A stretch of 64,000 bases of DNA. Origin: Micromonospora tarapacensis (lineage in GTDB: Bacteria; Actinomycetota; Actinomycetes; Mycobacteriales; Micromonosporaceae). This document shows, piece by piece, positions 26,130 through 35,210 of the stretch. How positions within the stretch are numbered: the first letter of the stretch is position 1; the number at the start of each line of letters is the position of its first letter. The notes beneath the pieces were generated by a model that worked only from the letters and a program-made list of their open reading frames with translations, ran no database searches and was not told the DNA's origin. The DNA is taken from NCBI RefSeq assembly GCF_019697375.1, contig NZ_JAHCDI010000004.1, forward strand, positions 5,381,324-5,445,323, in the 5' to 3' direction. The position numbers were made by a program, and so were the translations under genes.

Positions 26130-26992
26130 GCGCACCCACCCACCGCTACCTGTCCCTGGGCGCAGGCGTGCAGAGCACCACGCTCCTGCTGCTCGCCGCC
26201 CGGGGCACGATCCCCGGGTTCGACGCGGCGATCTTCGCCGACACGTCCTGGGAACCGGCTGCGGTCTACCGCCATCTGGACCGGTTGACAGGCATCGCCC
26301 AGGCAGCCGGCATCGAGGTCGTGCGCGTCAGCACCGGAGACATCCGGGCTGACGCGCTCGACCCCGAGCACCGCTTCGCGTCCATGCCCCTGTTCACGCT
26401 CGGGCCGAACGGTCAGCGGGGCATGGCCCGCCGGCAGTGCACCTCCGAGTACAAGATCAAACCGATCAAGGTGGAGGTGCGGCGCCGGCTCGGCTACCCG
26501 CACCCGACGCGGGTGCCGGCCGGGGTGCGGGCGCAGATGGCGATCGGGATCAGCCTGGACGAGATCGGCCGCGCCCGGGATTCGGACGTCGGCTACATGC
26601 ACAACGTCCACCCGTTGCTCGACCTGGGCTGGCGGCGGACCGACTGTCTCCGTTACCTGGCCGACCAAGGCCTCGGAGACACCCCGAAGTCGTCGTGCGT
26701 GGGGTGCCCCTTCCACGACGACGGCTTCTGGGCTGGCCTGCGGGCGAACAGCCCCGCGGAGTGGGCCGACGCGGTCGCCTTCGACCGGGCGATCCGCCAC
26801 GGCTCCGCGAAGGCAAATGTGCAGGGGCACCCGCTGCGCGGGCAGTTCTTCCTGCACCGAGCCCGAGTGCCGCTCGACGAGGTAGTGCTGCGCCCACGCC
26901 CACGGCCGGCGGATTCTCCTGGCTGTGGGCCGTGGACTTGCCCGCACGACGCGACGGCACCTGCCGCCGCGGGGCGTGGGGAGGTGGCGTGA
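26126..26992 (+). CDS. PP-loop ATPase, PAPS-reductase/DndC-like
   Basis: A 288-residue protein of the adenine-nucleotide alpha-hydrolase superfamily. It opens YLSLGAGVQSTTLLLLAARG, a PP-loop in which GAGVQST replaces SGGxDS. Further features are FADTSWEP, RRQCTSEYKIKPI, and a SSCVGCPFH cysteine pair that may bind a metal. Relatives include PAPS reductases and phage or element-borne proteins. It lies between two DNA methyltransferase genes with GTGA overlaps at both ends, so a role in nucleotide or DNA modification is plausible but unproven. Confidence 0.7.
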   Translation: MSAPTHRYLSLGAGVQSTTLLLLAARGTIPGFDAAIFADTSWEPAAVYRHLDRLTGIAQAAGIEVVRVSTGDIRADALDPEHRFASMPLFTLGPNGQRGMARRQCTSEYKIKPIKVEVRRRLGYPHPTRVPAGVRAQMAIGISLDEIGRARDSDVGYMHNVHPLLDLGWRRTDCLRYLADQGLGDTPKSSCVGCPFHDDGFWAGLRANSPAEWADAVAFDRAIRHGSAKANVQGHPLRGQFFLHRARVPLDEVVLRPRPRPADSPGCGPWTCPHDATAPAAAGRGEVA

Positions 26993-27822
26993 ACGGTGAA
27001 GCCACCGCCGCACCACGAGTCGGTTCCCTGTGCAGCGGGTACGGCGGGCTCGACCTGGCCGTCGAGCTGGTGCTCGGCGGCCGGCTCGCCTGGTACGCCG
27101 AGACCGACCGACACGCCGCCACCGTTCTCGCCCATCACTGGCCCGGTATCCCGAACCTCGGCGATATCAGCGTCGTCGACTGGGCCCAGGTCGAACCCGT
27201 CGACATCCTCACCGCCGGATTCCCCTGCCAGGACATCAGCAACGCCGGCAAACGCGTCGGCATCACCGGTGAGCACTCCAGCGTCTGGAACCACGTCGCT
27301 GCAGCCGTTCGCGTCCTACGACCGCACCTGCTGTTCGTGGAGAACGTCGCCGCCCTCCTACGACGAGGACTCGACGTCGTCCACGCCGACCTGGCCGAGA
27401 TCGGGTACGACACGAGCTGGCTATGCCTACGCGCATCCGACATCGGCGCAGCCCACCGCCGCGACCGGCTGTTCCTGCTGGCCACCCCCACCGGCCGTCT
27501 GGGAGGGGGTGCGGACGTTGCCGACACCGTGCGCCCGTGATGGCAAGGGCCCCGGCCACCAGTACGGGCTGCACGGTGGGAGCTGTTGCTCGGCCGGCCG
27601 GTGCCGGAGCCGACCCAACCAGGGCGGCACGGCAAACCGGTGCTGGCGCCGCCGTTCGTGGAATGGCTCATGGGCCTCGACCGGCAGTGGGTGACTGACC
27701 CGGTGCTCGCGTTGCCGCGCACCGGGGCGCTGCGGGTCCTCGGCAACGGCGTCGTCCCGCAACAGGCAGCCGCCGCGTTGCGGATGCTGCTGTGTCCGCA
27801 CCGGTGGGCGGTGCCATCATGA
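26989..27822 (+). pseudogene. DNA C5-cytosine methyltransferase, broken by frameshifts
   Basis: The N-terminal part is a normal C5 methylase: GSLCSGYGGLDLAVE (motif I), GFPCQDIS (motif IV with the catalytic Cys), FVENV (motif VI) and HRRDRLFLLA (motif VIII). After about 27,500 the frame is lost in a G5 run. The typical LPTPCARDGKGPG stretch then appears one frame over, and the original frame resumes at about 27,580 with the C-terminal VEWLMGL and LGNGVVPQQAAAAL (motif X). A stop at 27,538-27,540 would end translation early. Either a decaying gene or sequence errors. It overlaps its neighbours by GTGA and ATGA. Confidence 0.8.
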
Positions 27823-28965
27823 CCGATCCCACCTTGCTGGACGCCTACCGGTACCGGAAGGTCGGCCCGGTCGAGCTGTATCTCGGCGACGCCCGGCAGG
27901 TGCTCGCCGCGATGCCCGACGGCAGCGTCGACAGCATCGTGACCAGCCCGCCGTTCTGGTCGCTGCGGGACTACGGCACCGGTGCGTGGCACGGCGGCAC
28001 CCCCGCTACCTGCCGGGCATCGCCGCGGCGGCGCTTCGTGCCGCCGGTGCGGGGCGACGTGGGCAGACCCGCAGTACGGGCTGGAACCCACCGTGGGCGA
28101 GTACGTCGACCGCCTGGTGGGCGTGTTCGACGAGGCGATGCGGGTGCTCAAACCCGCCGGGACGCTGTGGCTGAACCTCGGCGACAGCTACACCGGCGGT
28201 ACCCGTCGCGCCCACGACACCAGGGGCGGAATCATCGGAACACCGGTGATGTCCGCGCTGTTGCCGGCGAAGAACCTGATCGGCGTGCCCTGGCGGACCG
28301 CGTTCGCACTGCAGGCGCGCGGCTGGCGGCTGCGTAACGCGGTCATCTGGTCGAAGACCAACCCGATGCCCGAGTCCGTGACCGACCGGCTCAGCACCGG
28401 CTACGAACTGCTGTTCCTGCTCACCAGGTCCCATTCCTACTACTTCGACCTTGACCCGATCCGGATCCCGCTCGTCCGGCCGGAGGCCGCCGACGGAACC
28501 CGGATCATCGGCGGGGCACGCAAGGGCCGCATCGGCGGGATCGGCGCGACCGCCCGCCGCCGCGGCGCCACCGCGTACGGCGCCGGTAAGTACGGCGCCG
28601 AGGAGGTACAGGTCGAGCCTCGGGCTGGGCGGGGCAACCTCGTCCCGCTCGGGCACGCTCACACCGCCGCCCATCCGAAGGGACGCAACCCGGGGGATGT
28701 GTGGCGGATCGCGACCCGCCCCTACCGGGGGTCGCATGTGGCCCCCTTTCCGATCGACCTGCCGCTACGGGCGATCGCGGCCGGCTGCCCACCCGGCGGT
28801 GTCGTTCTGGATCCGTTCTCCGGCGCCGGGACGACCGGGCTCGCCGCGCTGCAGCTCGGCCGCCGCTATGTGGGGGTCGACATCAGCGCCGCGTTCCACG
28901 ACGAGGCGCTGACCCGGCTCGCCCCGCATCTGCCCGACGACGTGCCGATCGAGGAGAGCGGGTGA
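27819..28965 (+). pseudogene. DNA N4-cytosine-type methyltransferase, frameshifted
   Basis: The beginning (ATG 27,819) has VTSPPFWSLRDYG, the catalytic motif; the remainder, in a different frame from about 28,000, includes CRRCGATWADPQYG (a zinc-knuckle-like segment), VIWSKTNPMPESV and DPFSGAGTTGLAALQLG (SAM motif). These motifs belong to one gene, so a single indel near 27,985-28,020 separates them. Order of motifs (IV first, I last) is that of beta-class amino-methyltransferases. Same operon as the other methylases. Confidence 0.8.
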
Positions 28966-29420
28966 GCCTACGGACGGTGCCGGTCACGTTCGCCGAAGCC
29001 TGCGGCTTCGTCGCGGACTGGCACCGGCATCATCGGCCCCCGCGGGGTCACAAGTTCAGCGTCGGCGTGGCCCGCGACGACGTCCTGGTCGGCGTGGCCG
29101 TCGTCGGGCGTCCCGTCGCGAGCAGGCTAGACGACGGGATGACACTCGAGGTCACCAGAGTGGCCACGGACGGCACTCGTAACGCCTGCTCCCTGCTCTA
29201 CGCGGCGGCGTGGAAGGCCGCCCGGGCGTTGGGCTACCGACGTCTGGTCACCTACACGCAGGACGCAGAGAGCGGGGCCAGCCTGCGGGCGGCCGGGTGG
29301 CGCGTGGTCGCCTCCCGGCCGGCGCAGCCGGGCTGGTCACGACCGAGCCGCCCCCGTGTCGACCACGGCACCGCCGAGATCGACCGACGTCGGTGGGAGC
29401 CGACCGAGCCAACCGGCTGA
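28962..29420 (+). CDS. Acetyltransferase-like small protein of mobile elements
   Basis: A 152-residue protein with GNAT-like pattern: FVADWHRHHRPPRGHKFSVG, VGVAVVGRPVAS, then EVTRVATDGTRNACS and LLYAAAWKAARALGY. Close relatives are often found in phages and integrative elements as XF1762-like N-acetyltransferases; that link is from memory of the motif pattern. The GTG start overlaps the methylase stop (GTGA). It is the last gene before a strong terminator at 29,449-29,481. Confidence 0.65.
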   Translation: MSLRTVPVTFAEACGFVADWHRHHRPPRGHKFSVGVARDDVLVGVAVVGRPVASRLDDGMTLEVTRVATDGTRNACSLLYAAAWKAARALGYRRLVTYTQDAESGASLRAAGWRVVASRPAQPGWSRPSRPRVDHGTAEIDRRRWEPTEPTG

Positions 29421-29448
29421 CCATCACACCAGCAAACCTCACCATCCC

Positions 29449-29481
29449 GAGAGCCCGCCACCACCACGGTGGCGGGCTCTC
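29449..29481 (+). terminator. Strong rho-independent-type terminator before xis
   Basis: A perfect 14-bp stem, 29,449-29,462 with 29,468-29,481, around the loop ACCAC. It is followed by TCCCTCTTT. It ends the methyltransferase operon and separates it from the excisionase/integrase genes. Confidence 0.85.
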
Positions 29482-29510
29482 TCCCTCTTTGCGCAAAAGG
29501 ACCAAATCCC

Positions 29511-29780
29511 ATGGACAGCAGAAAGGCCAGCACTCCCGCGGAGGATTCGCCGGTGTGGACCGTTGCGGGCATCCGGGCGCTCGGAGCGGTCACGGACGTC
29601 GCGACAGTCGGCGAGATCTTCGGCATGTCCCGCAGCACCGCCTACGAGCTGGCGCGCCGCGACCGCCTGCCGGTGCCGGTGTTGCGGGTCGGCTCCCGCT
29701 ACCGGGTCTCCGTCGCCGCGATCCTGGCCGCCCTCGGCGTCCCCAGCGACCCCCCGGCGTCGCCGCCGCCCGCGACTTGA
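29511..29780 (+). CDS. Excisionase-like helix-turn-helix protein
   Basis: An 89-residue protein. The region TVGEIFGMSRSTAYELARRDRLPVPVLRVG is a MerR/excisionase-type HTH, ending with YRVSVAAILAALG. Small HTH proteins of this kind, placed 94 nt before a tyrosine integrase, direct excision of actinomycete integrative elements. ATG 29,511 lies right after the terminator. Confidence 0.85.
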   Translation: MDSRKASTPAEDSPVWTVAGIRALGAVTDVATVGEIFGMSRSTAYELARRDRLPVPVLRVGSRYRVSVAAILAALGVPSDPPASPPPAT

Positions 29781-29874
29781 TCACCCGGCCAAAACGAGCG
29801 GTGATCACCACCCACCGGACACCCGACAATCCGATGCTCGCCAGACGGCGGCGTCGGCGAGGAGAGAACTCGTC

Positions 29875-31341
29875 ATGGCAGACGGATCCATCACCAAACG
29901 CTGCGGTTGCCGACAGAACGGCAAACGCCTCGGCGCCCAGTGCCCCAAGCTGCGCCGCGGCAACGGGTGGAACCCCCACCACGGCACCTGGCGCTACCAG
30001 CTCGAACTCCCCCTCGACGCCGACAACGGGCGGCGGCAGCTGCGCCGCACCGGGTTCGACACCCGCGAGGAGGCCGCCGCCGAACGCGACCACGTCCGCG
30101 CGCTGCTCGACCTCGCCGGCCGCGACGAGATCCAGCGCCGGCGAATCGCCGACCTGCTGCAGGCGTGCAAGCCCAACCAGCCGCTGCCGGACCGCGACCA
30201 CGTGGCCCGCCGCATCCGCGCAGACGTGCCCGCCGACACCCGACTCACCCTCGGCGAGTACCTCGCCGAGTGGATCACCAACCGGGTCAGGTTGGCACCC
30301 GCGACCCGGCGCAGCTACCAGGACCACATCACCAAGTACTGGACCCCTCATCTGGGGCAGGTGGCGTTGCAGGAACTCACCGCCGCGCACATCGAGTCGG
30401 TCTTCGCCACGATCGAGGCCCGCAACGACGAGATCCGCGCCGCGAAAGCCAGCCCCGTGAGGGAGATCCGGGACACCGTGAAGGGGATCCGCACGGTCGG
30501 CGACGCCAGCCAGCAGCGGATCCTCGCGACCCTGCGCAAGGCCCTCAACGACGCCCGCCGGCTGTACCACCACAAGCTGGTCGACCACAATCCCGCCGAA
30601 TCCGTCGAGCTAGGGTCAGGCAGATCGCCGAAACCCCGGCTCTGGACCGACGCGGCGGTCAACCGGTGGCGCCGCACCCGACAGCGGCCCAGCCCGGTCA
30701 TGGTCTGGACGCCCGTCCAGGCGGGCGAGTTCCTCGACTTCGCCGAAGCCGAGGACCCCGAGCTGTACGCCCTGTTCGACGTGGCGATCCACCGGGGCCC
30801 GCGCAGGGGCGAGCTGTGCGGTCTGCACGACTACGACGTCGACCTGGATGCGGCGGCGATCACCATCACCGGCCAACGCACCAGCGTCGGCTACCAGGTG
30901 ATCGAGAAAGGGGTGAAGTCGGCGGCCGGGGACCGGATCGTTGACCTCGGCGACGAGACCGTCACAAGTCTGCGCCGGTACCTTTTTCGCCGGGCGGCGT
31001 GGAAGGTCGTCGCCGGCGACGCCTGGGCCGACAGCGACATCTTCTTCGTCCGCAAACGCGACGGCCAACCCTGGCACCCGGAAACGGTCACCGGCCGATT
31101 CGACCGGCTCGTCGAACGCAGCGGCCTGCCGCCTGTACGGTTCCACGACCTCAGGCACATCGCCGCGACCCTGATGCTCGCCGCCGGAGCCAGCATCAAG
31201 GAAATCCAGGACACCCTCGGCCACTCCTCCTACAAGATGACCGCCGATATCTACACCTCCGTCCTCGCGGAGCTGAAAAAGACAACCGCCGAGGCCACGA
31301 TCAAGCTCATCCCTCGCAGAAACCGACCGAAGGCTGCATAA
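29875..31341 (+). CDS. Tyrosine-type site-specific integrase
   Basis: A 488-residue integrase. It has an N-terminal AP2-like/arm-binding region with CGCRQNGKR, and a core-binding SAM-like domain around residues 125-220. The catalytic domain has HRGPRRGELCGL (Arg I), FHDLRHIAAT (HxxR) and ADIYTSV with the nucleophilic Tyr. GGAGAG lies ahead of ATG 29,875. It integrates and excises the element. Its own attachment site should lie near the downstream hairpin, but no direct repeat was identified. Confidence 0.95.
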   Translation: MADGSITKRCGCRQNGKRLGAQCPKLRRGNGWNPHHGTWRYQLELPLDADNGRRQLRRTGFDTREEAAAERDHVRALLDLAGRDEIQRRRIADLLQACKPNQPLPDRDHVARRIRADVPADTRLTLGEYLAEWITNRVRLAPATRRSYQDHITKYWTPHLGQVALQELTAAHIESVFATIEARNDEIRAAKASPVREIRDTVKGIRTVGDASQQRILATLRKALNDARRLYHHKLVDHNPAESVELGSGRSPKPRLWTDAAVNRWRRTRQRPSPVMVWTPVQAGEFLDFAEAEDPELYALFDVAIHRGPRRGELCGLHDYDVDLDAAAITITGQRTSVGYQVIEKGVKSAAGDRIVDLGDETVTSLRRYLFRRAAWKVVAGDAWADSDIFFVRKRDGQPWHPETVTGRFDRLVERSGLPPVRFHDLRHIAATLMLAAGASIKEIQDTLGHSSYKMTADIYTSVLAELKKTTAEATIKLIPRRNRPKAA

Positions 31342-31360
31342 CGCCACGTCGACGCGCCAC

Positions 31361-31401
31361 CGCTGGCCGGCACCCCGACTGATCAGTGTCGCCGGCCAGC
31401 G
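31361..31401 (+). terminator. Hairpin downstream of integrase
   Basis: An 11-bp perfect stem, CGCTGGCCGGC (31,361-31,371) with GCCGGCCAGCG (31,391-31,401) and a 19-nt loop, 20 nt after the integrase stop. It probably terminates int transcription and might also be part of the attachment region. Confidence 0.6.
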
Positions 31402-31575
31402 ACGGCGTTGAGCCTTCGACATCGCGGGTCTTACTGGTCTTCAGGCCGTCACTGATGCCAGCGCCTCTGAGCCTTGACGCGACCTGAAAGCTACGTCGGC
31501 CCGCATCTCCGGGTGTCGCGGCAGCGGCGCGAGAAATGCCGCGCGGGATCTCGCGGCGGTCGGCACAGTGGTGTC

Positions 31576-32586
31576 GTGTTCGACGAAGCTCCCACGGTCT
31601 ATGCCGACGAGTCCAGCAACTCCGGGGAGAACCTCCTCGATCCGTATCAGCCGGTGTTCGCCGTGGCCGCCGTGCGCTTGAGCGCCGTCGATGCGCAGGC
31701 GATGGTGCAGTCCGTGCTGGACGCGGTGCCGCCGCGGCAGGGCGAGCCGAAGTACGGGTCGCTGGCGAAGAGCTGGCAGGGCCAGGCGGCGCTCATGTCG
31801 GTACTGCCGACCCTGGGGGAAGATGTTGCGAGCGCGTTCGTCGCGCACAAGCGATTCATGATCATCTCGAAGATGATCGACTGTCTCGTGGTCGAGCTGG
31901 CATGGGCGGACGGCTACGACATGTACGCGGACGGTTCCGCAGTCGGGCTGGCGAACCTCATGCACCTGGCCGGTCCCGTGCTCGGTGACGAAAGCGCCTA
32001 CGAGTCGATGCTGGCGACCTTCGTCAACGCGATCCGGCCCAACCAGCCGACCGTCCTTGACGATCTGTTCGATGCGGTCGAGGCGTACCGCCGGACAACC
32101 CGGGACGGCCTCGACACGCATGTCGGCCTTCTGCTCGCTGCGCGTTGGCACGCCCAGGATCTCGTCAACCTCATCGACGCTCGCAAGATCCGCGATGTTC
32201 TCGACCCCGCCGTTCCGTGCCTGATCGAGCTGTGCCGTCACGTCGGGGCGGCCATCGGCGAGTTCCACCTGGTGCACGACTCGTCGAAGACGATCAACCG
32301 GCACCTGCCGTTGCTGCTGTCGCTCGACCAGGTCCCGGCGGTCACGCCCGGCCTCCCGGCACAGGCGTTGCCGGTCGTTGACATCACCTTCGCCGACAGC
32401 AGCACGACGCCGCAGTTGATCATCGCTGACTGGGTGGCAGGTGCCGTCCGCCAGGTCGGCCAAGCGCGGGCGACGGGCACCGACGAGGATTCGTTCGTTG
32501 CGCAGCTCGTCCCCCTCGCGGAGCGATGGACGATCGGCGGGGTGTGGCCGAACAAGGATCTGATCACGATGCCGCGACGCATCTGA
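31576..32586 (+). CDS. DUF3800-family protein
   Basis: A 336-residue protein beginning VFDEAPTVYADESSNSGENL. The YADES segment near the N-terminus and later HDSSKTI and IADWVAG segments fit DUF3800, an RNase H-like fold family of unknown activity common near phage and defence genes. The first acidic pair could bind metal. It lies between the integrase and the Argonaute gene on the same strand, 275 nt before the latter. It may belong to the defence locus or be cargo of the element; GTG 31,576 is the start giving the family N-terminus. Confidence 0.65.
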   Translation: MFDEAPTVYADESSNSGENLLDPYQPVFAVAAVRLSAVDAQAMVQSVLDAVPPRQGEPKYGSLAKSWQGQAALMSVLPTLGEDVASAFVAHKRFMIISKMIDCLVVELAWADGYDMYADGSAVGLANLMHLAGPVLGDESAYESMLATFVNAIRPNQPTVLDDLFDAVEAYRRTTRDGLDTHVGLLLAARWHAQDLVNLIDARKIRDVLDPAVPCLIELCRHVGAAIGEFHLVHDSSKTINRHLPLLLSLDQVPAVTPGLPAQALPVVDITFADSSTTPQLIIADWVAGAVRQVGQARATGTDEDSFVAQLVPLAERWTIGGVWPNKDLITMPRRI

Positions 32587-32861
32587 TCCCGGTCGTCGCA
32601 CCGCGTCCCGCCTCGTGGACTCACCCGGTGCCGGGGCTGCACCGTGATCAGTTGGCGCTGGCCTTCTGCGGTCACGACCGGGCGAGGTAACGGATCCCTT
32701 CCCGTTCAGGGCGAAGATCCGAGGCCCAGGGGACTTGCCCCTCACGGCTCTCAGAACCCGATCTGTCGCACCCCCTGGGTAGCGTGGTCGTCCAACCAGG
32801 TGCGAGCTCTGCCCGGGTCGAGGGTGAACGCGGGCGTAGCCGCGGCGAGTTGAGGAGGAAG

Positions 32862-35210
32862 GTGGTCGAGGCAGTGCGTGGTGTGCCCGCCCCGCCCCAC
32901 CGGGCGGCGCCGAGTCTGGTGGCGAACTTCCTGCCGGTCCGGTTCCACGGACAGGCGTTCCACGCGGGCGTTGTCCCGTTCGACTCGCGGGAGCGGCTCC
33001 ACGGGCTCCGTGCCGAGTTGCAGGGGACGCACGTGGTGGCCCGCGAGGGCAACCAGATCGTGTGCGTGCCGCTGACTGCGGACTCCCGGCTCGTCGGCAC
33101 CGAGGAGAAGTTCGCGATCAACGACTTCCGCCATCTCACCATGCGCCTGGTACGCGAGGCGTTGGTCAACGAGGTCATCGGGATGGGGTACCGGCTTCGC
33201 TCGTTCAAGCAGCCCTGCTTCGTGTCCCGATTTCGCCAGCAGGATCTGCTCGCTCAGTGTGCGGGCGACCAGCGGGAGGCGCTCGCTGGTGTGCACGTGT
33301 TTCCGCAGTACCGTCTCGACGCGCGGGCCAACGGCCCGTCGGCGAGGATGGGCATCGTCGTGGGCCTGAAGACCAGGTACGAGTTCGACCTCACCGTGCG
33401 GGAGTTGCTCGACCGCGGGTTCGGTGTCGAGGGCCGGTACGTCCTCGCCCGGACCGGCGAGGTGCCGTTCCACCCGCATCTCGACGAGTGCGCCTACCGC
33501 AAGCTGGTCGGGGCGGTCGAGTCGGTGCGCACCGGGCGGTTGCATCTGCGTGACGCTCCGGCGGTGTCGGAGGTCGATGCTGGCGAGGCGTGGCTGGAGG
33601 GGCGTCTCGACACCTTTCAGGACGTCGTCGCCTTCCTCACCGGTGGACGCCAGGGGCCGCTGCTGGAACGGCTGGATGAGGAGGCCTTCGCTCTGACCGG
33701 GGCCGAGGGGCGCCTCGGACGGATCACCGCGCTGGCCAGACGGCTCGCGCGAGGCGGGCCCCTGCGGATCGCCGCAGACGTCGAGGTCGAGGTCGGGGTG
33801 CCTCTGGGAAACGGCTCGACCGGAAGCAGCGGCGGTCACGTGCGGTCGACGCCGTTCGCGGAGCCGACCTTCGTCTTCGACCCGGGCGGCGGCAAGACCG
33901 ACAAGTCGGCCCAACGAGGGCTGACACGGCTGGGCCCGTTCGACTCCGAGTCGTTCTCGCCTCGCCGGCCGCGGATCCTCGTCATGACTCCCCGGGCGTA
34001 CCAGGGCAGCGTCGAGGTCTTCATGAACCAGTTCCGGCGCGGGGTCCCGAACGCCAAGGTGTTCACGGAGGGCTTCGCCCGCAAGTACCGCCTCACCGAC
34101 TGCGACATCCGTATCGAGGCCTTCGATGCCACAGGCCCCCGCGACGCGACCGCCTACCGCGACGCGTGTCTCGCCGCCCTGGACCGCGACGAGAAGCCAC
34201 ATCTGGCGATCGTGATTACCAGCGAGGCGCAGCAGGACCTACAAGGGGACGACAGCCCGTACCTCGTGGCGAAATCCACGCTGATGGGCCAGGGCGTCCC
34301 CGTCCAGGAGATCCAGTACGAGACGATCGGACGTGGCGACATCGCGTATCCGCTGGACAGCATGGCGCTGCAGTGTTACGCGAAGCTGGGCGGCATCCCG
34401 TTCGTGATCGCCGCCCCGGGCACGATCATGCACGAGCTGGTGATCGGCATCGGCAGCGCGCACATCAAGGCGAGCCGGTTCAGCGCCCCCGAGCGGGTCG
34501 TCGGAATCACCACCGTCTTCAGCGCTGACGGCAACTACCTGCTGTCCAACATGTCTCGCGAGGCCGACTACGACCGATACCCCGAGGAACTTCTGCGCGC
34601 CTTGCGCGTCTGCATCGACGAGGTGAAGACCCGCAACGCCTGGCGGCCCGAGGACGCGATCCGGCTGATCTTCCACGTCTTCAAGCCGCTCAAGGACACC
34701 GAGGCCGACGCCGTGAAGAACCTCGTCTCCGGGCTGCTCGCCGAGTTCCGTGCCGTGCAGTTCGCGTTCGTGCACGTCAGCGAAGAGCACGACTGGTACC
34801 TGTTCGACACCGCCGCGCAGGGTATCGGCAACACCGCGATGCCCTCGGGGCGCCGCCAGCCGAAAGGCCGCTACGTCCCCCAACGCGGGCACGCCGTGAC
34901 GATCAGCTCCTGCGAGGTGCTGCTGACCGTCGCCGGGCCGTACGACATCAAGCGGCCCACGCACGGGCTGCCCCGGCCGCTGCTGCTCAAGCTGCACCGG
35001 GCGTCGACGTTCACCGACATCGAGTACCTGGCCGGTCAGGCGTTCCGGTTCACCGCGATGTCGTGGCGGCGGTTCTACCCGTCGAGGTCCCCGGTCACGA
35101 TCATGTACTCCGACCTGATCGCGTCCCTGCTCGGCCAGCTCCGGCACGTCCGTAACTGGAACGCCGACATCCTGCGCACCTCATTCCGGACCAGCAGGTG
35201 GTTCCTATGA
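32862..35210 (+). CDS. Prokaryotic Argonaute, long-B type, PIWI catalytic residues missing
   Basis: About 782 residues; the start is uncertain (GTG 32,862 follows GAGGAGG closely; GTG 32,784 or 32,874 possible). The MID domain has the guide-binding YLVAK (Y467, K471), a conserved Gln in VPVQEIQYE, and YAKLGG. The PIWI domain follows: VIGIGSAHIK, with Gly531 where active Argonautes have the first catalytic Asp; HVFKPLKD, also lacking the expected Asp; and the C-terminal YSDLIASLL segment. It should bind a guide and target but not cut. Its ATGA overlap with a nuclease gene fits long-B pAgo systems, in which an associated effector does the killing during phage or plasmid invasion. Confidence 0.88.
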   Translation: MVEAVRGVPAPPHRAAPSLVANFLPVRFHGQAFHAGVVPFDSRERLHGLRAELQGTHVVAREGNQIVCVPLTADSRLVGTEEKFAINDFRHLTMRLVREALVNEVIGMGYRLRSFKQPCFVSRFRQQDLLAQCAGDQREALAGVHVFPQYRLDARANGPSARMGIVVGLKTRYEFDLTVRELLDRGFGVEGRYVLARTGEVPFHPHLDECAYRKLVGAVESVRTGRLHLRDAPAVSEVDAGEAWLEGRLDTFQDVVAFLTGGRQGPLLERLDEEAFALTGAEGRLGRITALARRLARGGPLRIAADVEVEVGVPLGNGSTGSSGGHVRSTPFAEPTFVFDPGGGKTDKSAQRGLTRLGPFDSESFSPRRPRILVMTPRAYQGSVEVFMNQFRRGVPNAKVFTEGFARKYRLTDCDIRIEAFDATGPRDATAYRDACLAALDRDEKPHLAIVITSEAQQDLQGDDSPYLVAKSTLMGQGVPVQEIQYETIGRGDIAYPLDSMALQCYAKLGGIPFVIAAPGTIMHELVIGIGSAHIKASRFSAPERVVGITTVFSADGNYLLSNMSREADYDRYPEELLRALRVCIDEVKTRNAWRPEDAIRLIFHVFKPLKDTEADAVKNLVSGLLAEFRAVQFAFVHVSEEHDWYLFDTAAQGIGNTAMPSGRRQPKGRYVPQRGHAVTISSCEVLLTVAGPYDIKRPTHGLPRPLLLKLHRASTFTDIEYLAGQAFRFTAMSWRRFYPSRSPVTIMYSDLIASLLGQLRHVRNWNADILRTSFRTSRWFL

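Noticed and set aside
32751..34202. Long antisense frames over the Argonaute and nuclease genes (32751-34202 and 35075-36511)
   Set aside because: They are shadows of well-supported sense genes that carry MID/PIWI and nuclease motifs.
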